A DNA stretch of 16,753 nt from an uncultured Phascolarctobacterium sp. (GCA_900551335.1 URVO01000012.1:1-16753), one strand, 5' to 3'; shown: positions 9,416 to 16,278, counted from the stretch's first letter. Notes: generated from the letters alone by a model not told the origin. Program-made: numbers and translations.

Positions 9416-10813
9416 ATGACCACTTACAATCCCGTAACCGAAGAAGTCCTTGAGGCTCTGCGCGCCGCAGTTGGCGCTGAGCATGTAAAAAATGATGCTG
9501 AAACCCTTGAGCGTTACAAAACCGACGAGGAGCCGGATCCGCATTACCATCATCTGCCGGAGGTAGTTGTATGGCCGGGCAGCACCGAAGAGGTTGCAGC
9601 CATCATGAAAATCGCTAACAAATATCTTGTTCCTGTAACTCCGCGCAGTGCCGGCACCAGCGTTTCCTGCGGTGCTATTCCTGTTTGCGGCGGCATTGTG
9701 CTGATGATGGAGCGCATGAATAAAATTCTTAAGCTGGACGCTGAAGCTATGTATATGGAGGTTGAGGCTGGTGCGCTGACCTCTGAGATTCAGGCCAAGG
9801 CTAATGAAGCAGGCCTGCTGTATGCCGGCGACCCGTGCAGTGCTGACAGCTGCATGATCGGCGGCAACATTGCTACGAATGCAGGCGGTAACAAGGCTGT
9901 GCGCTATGGCACGACACGTCATCAGGTTTATTCTATTGAGGTTGTTACTCCGACCGGCGAAATCGTTGAGCTGGGCAGCCGCCTGAAGAAATGCAGCACC
10001 GGCTATTGCCTCGACCAGCTCGTGATGGGCAGCGAGGGTACGCTGGGCATTATTACGAAGGCTACGCTGAAGCTTTTGCCGCTCTGCCCTTATCGTATTG
10101 ATATTCTGGCTGTCTTCACTGAGGTACAGAAGGCAGTTAACCTTGTGCCTGCACTGATCAAGGCCGGACTGAATCCGACCAGCGTAGAGTTCATGGATAA
10201 TGGCTTTGTACGTGCTGCCAGCGATTATGCTGAGCTGCGTCTGCCGCATTATGAGGATGGCAGCTACGTTATCGTTACCGTTGAAACCTTCAATGAGGAC
10301 GAGCTGGATCTGAAGATGGAGCAGCTTGACGAAATCTGCACTGCCTGCGGTGCAACCGACGTTGTTGAGGCTGACGAGCGCGTATGGAAGGTACGCCGCA
10401 GCTGTCTGGAGGGCTCTAAGGCTAAGAGCAAGGTTTCCACCTCTGACGATCTTGTTGTGCCTGTTGACCAGATTGCAACCTGCCTGAATTACCTGATGGA
10501 TGTTTCCAAGAAGTTTGATTTTGAATGCATGTGCCTGGCTCATGCCGGCGACGGCAACCTGCACTTCAACTGCCTGAAGATGGATATGACCGACGAGGAA
10601 TGGGAGAAGCAGCTGCAGGAATTCCACAAAATCTGCTATGCTTACGTTTATAGCATCGGCGGCCGCCTGTCCGGTGAGCACGGCATTGGTGCGAAAAAGA
10701 TTGACGCCCTGGCTGCTTACTGCAACCCGGTAGAAATGTCTATTATGCAGACTATTAAACGCGCTATGGATCCGAATAATATCCTGAACCCGGGCAAGCT
10801 TATTAGAGCATAA
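9416..10813 (+). CDS. FAD-binding 2-hydroxyacid dehydrogenase (GlcD/D-lactate dehydrogenase family), copy 3
   Basis: Third tandem paralogue, 465 residues, the most divergent in protein sequence. The FAD-binding domain has RSAGTS (77-82), GDPCSADSCMIGG (138-150), NAGG (155-158) and GSEGTLGIIT (205-214). The C-terminal domain has H376-x6-H383 in HAGDGNLH and GEHGIG (E421, H422), so the catalytic machinery looks intact. Where copies 1 and 2 have RNCxESxSLxSKV, this one has RRSCLEGSKAKSKV (about 327-340). That suggests a different substrate or partner. Thr codons are mostly ACC or ACT here but mostly ACG in copy 2, suggesting higher expression. The start is ATG at 9416 because AAGGAG (9399-9404) lies 11 bases upstream and MTTYNPV aligns with the paralogues; an in-frame GTG at 9404 overlaps the ribosome site itself. 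Confidence 0.93.
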   Translation: MTTYNPVTEEVLEALRAAVGAEHVKNDAETLERYKTDEEPDPHYHHLPEVVVWPGSTEEVAAIMKIANKYLVPVTPRSAGTSVSCGAIPVCGGIVLMMERMNKILKLDAEAMYMEVEAGALTSEIQAKANEAGLLYAGDPCSADSCMIGGNIATNAGGNKAVRYGTTRHQVYSIEVVTPTGEIVELGSRLKKCSTGYCLDQLVMGSEGTLGIITKATLKLLPLCPYRIDILAVFTEVQKAVNLVPALIKAGLNPTSVEFMDNGFVRAASDYAELRLPHYEDGSYVIVTVETFNEDELDLKMEQLDEICTACGATDVVEADERVWKVRRSCLEGSKAKSKVSTSDDLVVPVDQIATCLNYLMDVSKKFDFECMCLAHAGDGNLHFNCLKMDMTDEEWEKQLQEFHKICYAYVYSIGGRLSGEHGIGAKKIDALAAYCNPVEMSIMQTIKRAMDPNNILNPGKLIRA

Positions 10814-10836
10814 ATATAACCAAAAACTTTAAAAGA

Positions 10837-10881
10837 GCGGACTTGTTTTCTACAAAAGAGAATAATGTCCGCCTTTTTCTT
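10837..10881 (+). terminator. Intrinsic terminator after dehydrogenase copy 3
   Basis: GCGGAC (10837-10842) pairs with GTCCGC (10867-10872). Weaker pairing lies inside the 24-nt loop, and a TTTTTCTT tract starts at 10874. An A-rich 5' flank also allows bidirectional pairing with the T tract. Confidence 0.8.
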
Positions 10882-10933
10882 ATTGTTATTTTTCTTCGTT
10901 TTACGTTATACTTGCATACTAAAATAATAGGTG

Positions 10934-10951
10934 ATAAGTTTAACAACTTAT
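10934..10951. promoter_or_regulatory. Candidate operator palindrome upstream of the XRE gene
   Basis: ATAAGTT-TAAC-AACTTAT is a perfect 7-bp inverted repeat ending 17 bp before the -35 element of the XRE gene. Its place suggests a binding site for a dimeric regulator, possibly the XRE protein itself. No factor is shown. Confidence 0.4.
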
Positions 10952-10968
10952 GTTAATTTAAAAAAGCA

Positions 10969-10997
10969 TTGCCGTAAATGAATATGTGTGATATAAT
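10969..10997 (+). promoter_or_regulatory. Promoter of the XRE regulator gene
   Basis: TTGCCG (10969-10974), a 17-bp spacer and a perfect TATAAT (10992-10997) with an extended -10 TG at 10989-10990. Confidence 0.85.
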
Positions 10998-11059
10998 TTA
11001 GTTGTTTAAGAATATGTCCAAACAGAGAAAAATATATTTTTGAAGGAGGAGGCATTCGC

Positions 11060-11377
11060 ATGGACGAGAAGAATACCGAGAATTATAACAAGCTGATTGG
11101 TACTCGCGTGAAAATGACCCGTATCACCAAGCATATTTCTCAAACCGCTTTAGCTAAGGAGATTGGGGTTACGCAGACGCATTTAAGCAATATCGAAAAT
11201 GGCCGCGCCGGCCTGACTATTCCTAATCTGATTAAGCTGCACCAGGTGCTGCAGTGCCCGATTAGCGAGTTTTTTAAGGATTTTGAAGAAGAACACAGTG
11301 AAACGTCTGCTGCTAGCGATATCACCTTAGAGGATATTGTCGAGCTGGCTAAGATGCTGAAGAAAAATCGCGAATAA
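11060..11377 (+). CDS. Small XRE-family helix-turn-helix transcriptional regulator
   Basis: A 105-residue DNA-binding protein of the Cro/C1 (XRE) class. The HTH_3 domain spans about 14-70. The helix-turn-helix is QTALAKEIGVTQTHLSNIENG (28-48), in which QTHLSNIENGRA is the usual recognition helix and following turn. The tail (about 75-105) is acidic, then forms a short helix (LEDIVELAKMLKK), probably for dimerisation. The ribosome site AAGGAGGAGG (11043-11052) is strong, and the start codon is clear. It is a single-gene unit with its own extended -10 promoter and terminator. No toxin, phage or restriction gene lies beside it, so a stand-alone chromosomal regulator is likelier than a prophage or antitoxin part. 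Its target genes are unknown; the palindrome at 10934-10951 may be an autoregulatory site. Confidence 0.92.
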   Translation: MDEKNTENYNKLIGTRVKMTRITKHISQTALAKEIGVTQTHLSNIENGRAGLTIPNLIKLHQVLQCPISEFFKDFEEEHSETSAASDITLEDIVELAKMLKKNRE

Positions 11378-11390
11378 TGAATCTAACCAT

Positions 11391-11420
11391 AAATGGGTCT
11401 TTAGCAGGCCCATTTTTCTT
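11391..11420 (+). terminator. Intrinsic terminator after the XRE gene
   Basis: A 10-bp stem AAATGGGTCT/AGGCCCATTT (11391-11400 with 11406-11415, one G-U pair) with a TTAGC loop, running into TTTTTCTT. Confidence 0.92.
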
Positions 11421-11482
11421 ATGCCCTGAATAGGTAGTCTGGCAGTAATTTTATAAATTGCCGAAGTGTTAGCAGGAGTTTT

Positions 11483-11510
11483 TTGCTTTGCGGCGAAATA
11501 AAACTATTAT
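11483..11510 (+). promoter_or_regulatory. Probable promoter of the universal stress protein gene
   Basis: TTGCTT (11483-11488), a 16-bp spacer and TATTAT (11505-11510), with an overlapping alternative -10 TTATAT at 11507-11512. It lies 25 bp before the start codon. Confidence 0.55.
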
Positions 11511-11534
11511 ATATCTTTTTTAAGGAGCAATTAG

Positions 11535-12398
11535 ATGAGTACATTCACTAGGGTTCTGCTGGCGACGGATTTGTCTGCCCAGGCCGATAAATTGACTGAG
11601 TGTCTGTTCTGCCTATGCCCCGATACGGAAACGGAAGTGGTTCTGGCGCACGTTTTTGATGATGACGACGACGCCGACCCTGACGGTAGCCGCTATAAGA
11701 AAGCGCTTAGCCGTTTAGCCGGGTATAAAAATGACATAGAGCAGGCAGGCTATGAAGAAATTTCTATAACGACACCTGTAGGTGATACCTGTCAAGCGCT
11801 CTGCCAGCTGGCGGAGACGAGCGATATTGATTTGATGCTGGTGGCTTCACATCGCAAGGGCTTTTTGAAGCGTGCGCTGATGGGCAGCACGACCTATGAG
11901 CTGGCACGCGCGGCAACGATTCCTCTTTTGATTAACAAGGATGAAGAGGACGAGGTAACAGAAAACCTGCTGGCGACGGTACTGATTCCTACGGATTTTT
12001 CGCGTAAGTCGCTGGAGGCACTTAATGTTGTGCGCAGCCTGCGCGAATATGTGGGACGTGTGCTGTTTGTGCATGTGATTGAGCGCAGCCGCAATAAGCA
12101 TGATTATAAAGAAAAGTTTGCCAGCGCCCGTCTGTTTTTGCAGGAGCTGGTCGATGAGATGAAAATCTTTGGCATTGAAGCAGATTATCGCATTGCGCAT
12201 GGCGTAGCTTCGAAAAAAATCGGCGCTATCTGTGAGCGCGACGGCGTGAGCCTGATTATGATGGCCAAGACCGGCGCGGACATGACGAACGGAGATGAGC
12301 TGGGCAGTACCTCGGAGAACGTGGTGCTGAACTCTGATTGTGCTGTAATGCTGCTGCCGGCTGAGGACGACAATGACGATGACGGTGCTTTCCAATAA
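11535..12398 (+). CDS. Tandem-domain universal stress protein (UspA family)
   Basis: A 287-residue cytoplasmic protein with two UspA domains in one chain. Such proteins bind ATP or other nucleotides and raise survival under stress; the exact role is not known. Domain 1 (about 4-135) opens with RVLLATDLSAQA and has ASHRKGFLKRALMGSTT (104-120), the nucleotide-loop region. Domain 2 (about 145-276) opens with ATVLIPTDFSRKSLEAL and has AKTGADMTNGDELGSTSENV (244-263), with the G-S/T motif also kept. An acidic run DDDDDADPD (42-50) interrupts domain 1 and the C-terminus is acidic (DDNDDDG). The ribosome site is AAGGAG just before the ATG. It is transcribed alone, between its own promoter and a strong terminator. 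Confidence 0.93.
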   Translation: MSTFTRVLLATDLSAQADKLTECLFCLCPDTETEVVLAHVFDDDDDADPDGSRYKKALSRLAGYKNDIEQAGYEEISITTPVGDTCQALCQLAETSDIDLMLVASHRKGFLKRALMGSTTYELARAATIPLLINKDEEDEVTENLLATVLIPTDFSRKSLEALNVVRSLREYVGRVLFVHVIERSRNKHDYKEKFASARLFLQELVDEMKIFGIEADYRIAHGVASKKIGAICERDGVSLIMMAKTGADMTNGDELGSTSENVVLNSDCAVMLLPAEDDNDDDGAFQ

Positions 12399-12413
12399 GA
12401 TTTAAAGCGCAAT

Positions 12414-12457
12414 AAACTGCTTTTGGCTGGCTGCGAACGGCTGAAAGCAGTTTTTTT
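12414..12457 (+). terminator. Intrinsic terminator after the universal stress protein gene
   Basis: A perfect 10-bp stem AAACTGCTTT/AAAGCAGTTT (12414-12423 with 12444-12453) followed by T7 (12451-12457). The A-rich 5' flank gives it some bidirectional character. Confidence 0.92.
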
Positions 12458-12489
12458 CTAAAAAAATGTACATCTTTTACAAAAAACGC

Positions 12490-12518
12490 TTGACTTTTAA
12501 CGACGATGCTCGTATAAT
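12490..12518 (+). promoter_or_regulatory. Strong promoter of tRNA-Ser
   Basis: TTGACT (12490-12495), a 17-bp spacer and a perfect TATAAT (12513-12518), a near-consensus sigma-70/sigma-A promoter as expected for a stable RNA gene. Confidence 0.92.
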
Positions 12519-12593
12519 ATTACTTGCAGTTACGTGTGACTGTAAGCATATTTGTGTGCTGGCAAAATTGAAAATAGTTAAGTTTTCAACCTT

Positions 12594-12683
12594 GGAGAGA
12601 TGACCGAGTGGTTGAAGGTGCACGCCTGGAAAGCGTGTGTACGGGAAACCGTACCGAGGGTTCGAATCCCTCTCTCTCCGCCA
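12594..12683 (+). tRNA. tRNA-Ser, anticodon GGA (reads UCC/UCU)
   Basis: Class II tRNA of 90 nt with encoded CCA (12681-12683). The acceptor stem pairs GGAGAGA (12594-12600) with TCTCTCC (12673-12679), with G as discriminator base. The anticodon stem pairs CACGC with GCGTG around loop CTGGAAA, giving GGA. A long variable arm (GTACGG-GAAA-CCGTAC) marks it as serine, and the T arm contains GGTTCGAATCC. tRNA-Ser upstream of the SRP RNA and dnaX is a known Firmicutes arrangement. Confidence 0.97.
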
Positions 12684-12695
12684 CTTAAAAATCTG

Positions 12696-12716
12696 CCGCA
12701 CGAAGCGGTTTTTTTT
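12696..12716 (+). terminator. Short terminator after tRNA-Ser
   Basis: CCGC-ACGAA-GCGG (12696-12708) followed by T8 (12709-12716). The stem has only four pairs, so termination may be partial and some transcripts may run on into the SRP RNA. Confidence 0.6.
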
Positions 12717-12739
12717 ATCAAATGGTTAAAATTATTTCT

Positions 12740-12864
12740 CTGTAGGATCGTAGAGTTGGGTCCTGCGCAATGGGAGCCTGTGAACCAGGTCAGGTCCGGA
12801 AGGAAGCAGCCTTAAGCGGATACTTTCATGTGCCGCGGGGGTGCCCGCCTTTGCGGTCCTACAG
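12740..12864 (+). ncRNA. ffs: Signal recognition particle RNA, small bacterial type (4.5S-like)
   Basis: RNA core of the signal recognition particle, which binds Ffh and targets nascent membrane proteins. It contains the near-invariant domain IV core CAGGTCCGGAAGGAAGCAG (12791-12809), with the GGAA tetraloop and the Ffh-binding asymmetric loop. Terminal pairing CTGTAGGA (12740-12747) with TCCTACAG (12857-12864) sets the ends at about 125 nt. The length fits the short form without an Alu domain, unlike the long Bacillus RNA. A TAAAAT at 12727-12732 could be its -10, but no good -35 is seen. It lies just before dnaX, as in other Firmicutes. Confidence 0.93.
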
Positions 12865-12876
12865 GGAAATAACGTA

Positions 12877-12905
12877 AGGACTGTCGTGATGCGGCAGTCC
12901 TTTTT
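12877..12905 (+). terminator. Intrinsic terminator after the SRP RNA
   Basis: A 10-bp stem AGGACTGTCG/CGGCAGTCCT (12877-12886 with 12892-12901, one G-U pair) followed by T5. Confidence 0.92.
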
Positions 12906-12911
12906 CGTTTG

Positions 12912-12940
12912 TTTACAACTTGGCGTTTATTGGTTATAAT
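12912..12940 (+). promoter_or_regulatory. Promoter of dnaX
   Basis: TTTACA (12912-12917), a 17-bp spacer and a perfect TATAAT (12935-12940), 43 bp before the dnaX start. Confidence 0.85.
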
Positions 12941-12983
12941 AACTATGTATGCGAAGATACACATGCAGAGAGGAGAGATGGCG

Positions 12984-14939
12984 ATGGCTTATTTAGCTTT
13001 GTACCGTCAGTGGCGGCCGCAGAATTTTGACGCCCTTGTCGGTCAGCAGGCAGTCAAGACAGCGTTGAAGAATGCTTTGGACAGCGGCAGGATTGCGCAT
13101 GCCTATTTGTTCAGCGGCCCGCGCGGCACAGGCAAGACAAGCACAGCGCGTATTCTGGCAAAGGCGCTGAACTGTGAGCAGGGGCCGACGGCAGAGCCTT
13201 GCGGTCATTGTCATAATTGCGAGCGGATTACCGCCGGCACCTCGATGGATGTTTTGGAGATTGACGCTGCGTCCAACGGCGGTATTGACCAGATCAAGGA
13301 GCTGAAGGAGCAGATTGCGTTTACGCCTGTCGAGAGCCGTTATAAGGTGTATATCATCGACGAGGTGCATATGCTGACGACGCCTGCGTTCAATGCGCTG
13401 CTGAAAACGCTGGAGGAGCCGCCTGCGCACGCTATTTTTATTCTGGCGACGACGGATCCGCAAAAAATTCCGGCAACGATTCATTCGCGCTGCCAGCGCT
13501 TTGAGTTCCGCCGTGTGACGGTGGATGAGATTGCCGAGCATTTGGCGATGGTGTCAGAGGGCAGCGGCCTGAAGGCTGATGCGGAGGCGCTGCGCCTAAT
13601 TGCGATTCAGTCGGAGGGCGGTCTGCGTGACGCGCTGAGCCTTTTGGACCAGTGCGGCGTTATGAGCAAGCAGATTACTACGGAGACGGTGCGTGAGGTT
13701 TTGGGCATTGTGGGCCGTGAGGTGCTGCGTGCGCTGGCTGAGGCCATCGGCAGGCAGGATCTGCCGGGGGCGCTGGGTAAGCTGGGCGAGCTTTTGGAGC
13801 AGGGCAAGGATGCACGCCAGGTGCTGACAGAGCTGATGGAATATCTGCGCGCGCTGCTTTTGTTCCAGTCTGTCCCTGATTACGAGGAGATTTATCTGAC
13901 GGATACGCGTGAGGCGCTGACGGCGCTGACGCCGCTTTTTGGGCGTGACAGGCTGATGGCGGCGGAGGAAAGGCTGCACAGCGCTTTGCTGGAGCTGAAG
14001 ACGACGATGCGTCCGCGCATTACGGCAGAGCTATGCCTTTTAGATTTGTGCCGCATTGAGGGCAGCACGCTGGCTGCACTGTCGGCAAGAATTGAGCAGC
14101 TGGAGCGTCAGCTGGCGTCTGGTGCGCCGGCGGCAAGCTATGCTGCTGCGCCGCGTCCTGTGGCAACGGCTGCTGCTAGTGTGCCGCCCGCGCCCACGAG
14201 TACATCGCGTCTGGCGGCAACGCCTGCCGCAAGTACGCCGCAGTCCGCTCCTGTACAGAACGATGTGGACGAGATTCCGCTGCCGCCGGAGCCGTCAGGC
14301 TTCGAGGAGGAGCAGGGCACGGTTGTCGTGCTGCCGCAGGAGGCTTACGCTCCGCGCAGGCAGGCAGCACCGCAAGCACCTGCGCCGCAACGACGGGCAC
14401 CTGTGCGCAGACCTGCAGCAGCGCAACAGACTGTGGCAGCAAGACAGGCGGCGCCGCAGCCAAGCAGACAGTTTGCGCAGCCGGTTACGGCACCGCAGCC
14501 GAAGAGTGCCTTGGCGGCACAGACAGAGGAATATGCCGGCGATTTTGCTGCAGGCGAGGATTACTGGAAGCAGGTGCTTGATTTGATGAAGGCGGAAAAG
14601 AAGAACTCGATGGTATCCTGTGGCAGAAATGGCCGCGTGTACAGCTTTGTCAATAACCTTTTACAGGTGGCGTTCAAGGCGCCGTTTCTGGCGGACCGCA
14701 TAAATAAGGATGATTACCGCAAAGCGTTCGAGGACGCGCTGCTGCGTATCGCCAGACGGCCAATCCGTCTGGAGGCAGTGATTGCAGGCAGGGTTAAGCC
14801 GCCTGCAGCGCAGCCGGTGCAGCAAAGCGCGCCGCAGACAGTGAATGCTGCGCAGGAGCTGGACGAGCACCAGCTGCCGCAAAAGCTGCAGCAGGCAGTG
14901 AATGCTTTTGGCGGCAAGGTGACGGATATCTCTGATTAA
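12984..14939 (+). CDS. dnaX: DNA polymerase III subunits gamma/tau
   Basis: ATPase of the clamp loader that places the beta clamp on DNA and links polymerases at the fork. It has 651 residues from the chosen start. MAYLALYRQWRPQNFDALVGQ is the classic N-terminus. Walker A is GPRGTGKT (45-52), the zinc module uses C64, C73, C76 and C79, Walker B is IIDEVHM (124-130) and the arginine finger lies in SRC (168-170). An Ala/Pro/Gln-rich, low-complexity linker spans about 379-525. A C-terminal tau domain follows (about 527-620; YWKQVLDLMK). ATG 12984 is preferred because AGGAG (12971-12975) lies eight bases before it; the in-frame ATG at 12978 is too close to it. No A-AAA-AAG slippery site with a following stem was seen in the place that yields gamma in E. 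coli, so tau is probably the only product. Confidence 0.96.
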   Translation: MAYLALYRQWRPQNFDALVGQQAVKTALKNALDSGRIAHAYLFSGPRGTGKTSTARILAKALNCEQGPTAEPCGHCHNCERITAGTSMDVLEIDAASNGGIDQIKELKEQIAFTPVESRYKVYIIDEVHMLTTPAFNALLKTLEEPPAHAIFILATTDPQKIPATIHSRCQRFEFRRVTVDEIAEHLAMVSEGSGLKADAEALRLIAIQSEGGLRDALSLLDQCGVMSKQITTETVREVLGIVGREVLRALAEAIGRQDLPGALGKLGELLEQGKDARQVLTELMEYLRALLLFQSVPDYEEIYLTDTREALTALTPLFGRDRLMAAEERLHSALLELKTTMRPRITAELCLLDLCRIEGSTLAALSARIEQLERQLASGAPAASYAAAPRPVATAAASVPPAPTSTSRLAATPAASTPQSAPVQNDVDEIPLPPEPSGFEEEQGTVVVLPQEAYAPRRQAAPQAPAPQRRAPVRRPAAAQQTVAARQAAPQPSRQFAQPVTAPQPKSALAAQTEEYAGDFAAGEDYWKQVLDLMKAEKKNSMVSCGRNGRVYSFVNNLLQVAFKAPFLADRINKDDYRKAFEDALLRIARRPIRLEAVIAGRVKPPAAQPVQQSAPQTVNAAQELDEHQLPQKLQQAVNAFGGKVTDISD

Positions 14940-14945
14940 TAGAAG

Positions 14946-14973
14946 AAAGCTGCTTATATACAGGGCAGTTTTT
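14946..14973 (+). terminator. Weak hairpin between dnaX and ybaB
   Basis: AAAGCTGC (14946-14953) pairs with GCAGTTTT (14965-14972, one G-U pair) around an 11-nt loop, followed by a short T run. It probably ends only part of the dnaX transcript, since no clear promoter is seen before ybaB. Confidence 0.5.
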
Positions 14974-15021
14974 ATATAGCAAAAAATAAATTCAACAAGA
15001 TAATTTAAGGAGGAATTAATT

Positions 15022-15348
15022 ATGTTTCCTGGTGGCATGGGCAATATGCAAGCAATGATGAAAAAGGTGCAGAAAATGCAGTCTGATATGGTGAAGATGC
15101 AGGAGGAAATGAAAAGCCGTACTGTAGAAACTTCCGTAGGCGGCGGTGCTGTTACCGTAGTTGTTAATGGTAAAAAAGAGCTGAAATCCATCAAAATCAA
15201 TCCGTCCGCTGTTGATCCGGAGGATGTGGAGATGCTGGAGGATATGATCCTCACCGCTATCAATGATGGCATGAAGCAAATCGACGAAATGACCGAGAAG
15301 GAAATGTCCAAGGTTACTGGCGGTATGAAGCTGCCGGGCATGTTCTAA
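15022..15348 (+). CDS. YbaB/EbfC-family nucleoid-associated protein
   Basis: Small DNA-binding protein of the YbaB/EbfC family, which forms dimers and coats the nucleoid; it is almost always encoded between dnaX and recR. It has 108 residues. A Met/Gly-rich start (MFPGGMGNMQAMMKKVQ) is followed by a long coiled-coil helix (about 8-32). The conserved core comes next: GGGAVTVVVNGKKELKSIKINP (40-61), and DPEDVEMLEDMILTAINDG (65-83). The ribosome site AAGGAGG (15008-15014) is strong and eight bases from the ATG. recR begins four bases after its stop, which suggests coupled translation. In this family a role alongside RecR in recombination has been proposed. Confidence 0.96.
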   Translation: MFPGGMGNMQAMMKKVQKMQSDMVKMQEEMKSRTVETSVGGGAVTVVVNGKKELKSIKINPSAVDPEDVEMLEDMILTAINDGMKQIDEMTEKEMSKVTGGMKLPGMF

Positions 15349-15352
15349 GAAA

Positions 15353-15952
15353 ATGGCAAGGATGATCAGGCCGCTGGCCAATTTGTACGAGCAGTTGCGC
15401 AGGCTTCCTGGCATAGGCTCGAAAACGGCTATGCGTCTAGCCTATCATGTGATTGATATGCCTGCGGAGGATGTGCGTCAGCTGGCGGCAGCGCTCAGCG
15501 GTGCGAAGGAGCAGATTCACTATTGCAGCCGCTGCTTTAATCTGACGGATGGCGAGCAGTGCGAAATCTGCTGTGACGAGAAGCGTGACCAGTTCACGAT
15601 CTGCGTCGTAGAGCAGCCGCAGGATATTGCGGCGATGGAGCGCAGCCATGGCTATCATGGACTGTATCATGTGCTGCATGGCGTGCTTTCGCCTTTGGAT
15701 GGCATTGGGCCGGACAAGCTGCGCATTCGCGAGCTTTTGCTGCGTCTGCAGCAGGAGTCTGTCAGCGAGGTGATTATCGCGACGAACTCTGACGTGGAGG
15801 GCGAGGCGACGGCCACGTATCTGGCACAGCTTTTAAAGCCGATTGGTATTACCGTCAGCCGTATTGCGCATGGCCTGCCGATGGGCGGCGATCTGGAATA
15901 TGCTGACGAGATAACCTTGTCCAAGGCCTTGGAAAACAGAAGGACGATGTAG
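15353..15952 (+). CDS. recR: Recombination protein RecR
   Basis: Acts with RecO (and RecF) to load RecA on gapped DNA in recombinational repair. It has 199 residues, the normal length. The helix-hairpin-helix motif contains LPGIGSKTAMRLA (18-30). The four-Cys zinc finger uses C58, C61, C70 and C73. The Toprim domain (about 81-175) starts at TICVVEQPQDI and ends before the C-terminal GLPMGGDLEYAD, the Walker B-like motif. The start at 15353 has no ribosome site of its own and lies four bases after the ybaB stop, so it is probably translated by coupling. An ATG at 15362 would also be possible and would remove three residues. Confidence 0.97.
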   Translation: MARMIRPLANLYEQLRRLPGIGSKTAMRLAYHVIDMPAEDVRQLAAALSGAKEQIHYCSRCFNLTDGEQCEICCDEKRDQFTICVVEQPQDIAAMERSHGYHGLYHVLHGVLSPLDGIGPDKLRIRELLLRLQQESVSEVIIATNSDVEGEATATYLAQLLKPIGITVSRIAHGLPMGGDLEYADEITLSKALENRRTM

Positions 15953-15971
15953 AAAGGACTGGCGTTGATAA

Positions 15972-16262
15972 ATGGAAATGTTAGAAAGCGTGGCAGCAGG
16001 CGCAGGCCTTAGTCCGCTCGGCTCCTTGGGGCCGATGATTGTAGGCGTTGTGATTCTGCTGATAGTTGTAAAGCTGCTTTCTATGCCTTTTAAGCTGGTA
16101 TGGAACGGTATCTGCGGTGCAGTGCTTTTGTGGGTGATGAATCTTTTTGGCGCGCTTGTCGGCCTGACGATTAAAATCACTGTTATGAATGCACTGATTG
16201 CAGGCTTTTTTGGCATTCCTGGTGCGCTGGCAGTGCTGGCGTATGAGCTGCTGGTAAAGTAA
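15972..16262 (+). CDS. bofA: BofA-family (pro-sigma-K processing inhibitor) small membrane protein
   Basis: A 96-residue hydrophobic protein with about three membrane segments (roughly 20-37, 43-66 and 69-93) and the family ending GIPGALAVLAYELL. In Bacillus, BofA holds back the SpoIVFB protease that activates sigma-K during sporulation. Many non-sporulating Firmicutes also carry a homologue, where its role is not known. The place directly after recR matches Bacillus (dnaX-yaaK-recR-yaaL-bofA) and supports the name; yaaL is absent here. AAAGGA (15953-15958) lies 13 bases before the ATG, a rather long spacing. Whether this organism sporulates cannot be told from the window. Confidence 0.88.
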   Translation: MEMLESVAAGAGLSPLGSLGPMIVGVVILLIVVKLLSMPFKLVWNGICGAVLLWVMNLFGALVGLTIKITVMNALIAGFFGIPGALAVLAYELLVK

Positions 16263-16278
16263 ATAACGTAAATTGCGG

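Noticed and set aside
6249..10681. Three long minus-strand frames opposite the dehydrogenase copies
   Set aside because: They occur at matching places opposite each paralogue because the paralogues share codon patterns. The plus-strand proteins have complete domains and ribosome sites; the antisense ones have none.
11060..11377. XRE gene as part of a prophage or toxin-antitoxin pair
   Set aside because: No partner toxin, integrase or phage gene adjoins it, and it has its own promoter and terminator.
12477..12701. Minus-strand frame over tRNA-Ser and its leader
   Set aside because: It reads through a clear tRNA gene and its promoter; such frames are a known artefact of tRNA-Ser genes.
12909..12983. 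Upstream TTG start for dnaX
   Set aside because: It overlaps the promoter and lacks a ribosome site; the conserved protein starts at MAYLALYRQWRP.
13459..13475. A-rich CAAAAAATT stretch in dnaX as a possible frameshift site for gamma
   Set aside because: It lies in the ATPase core at about residue 160, far too early for a gamma product, and it is not an A-AAA-AAG heptamer.
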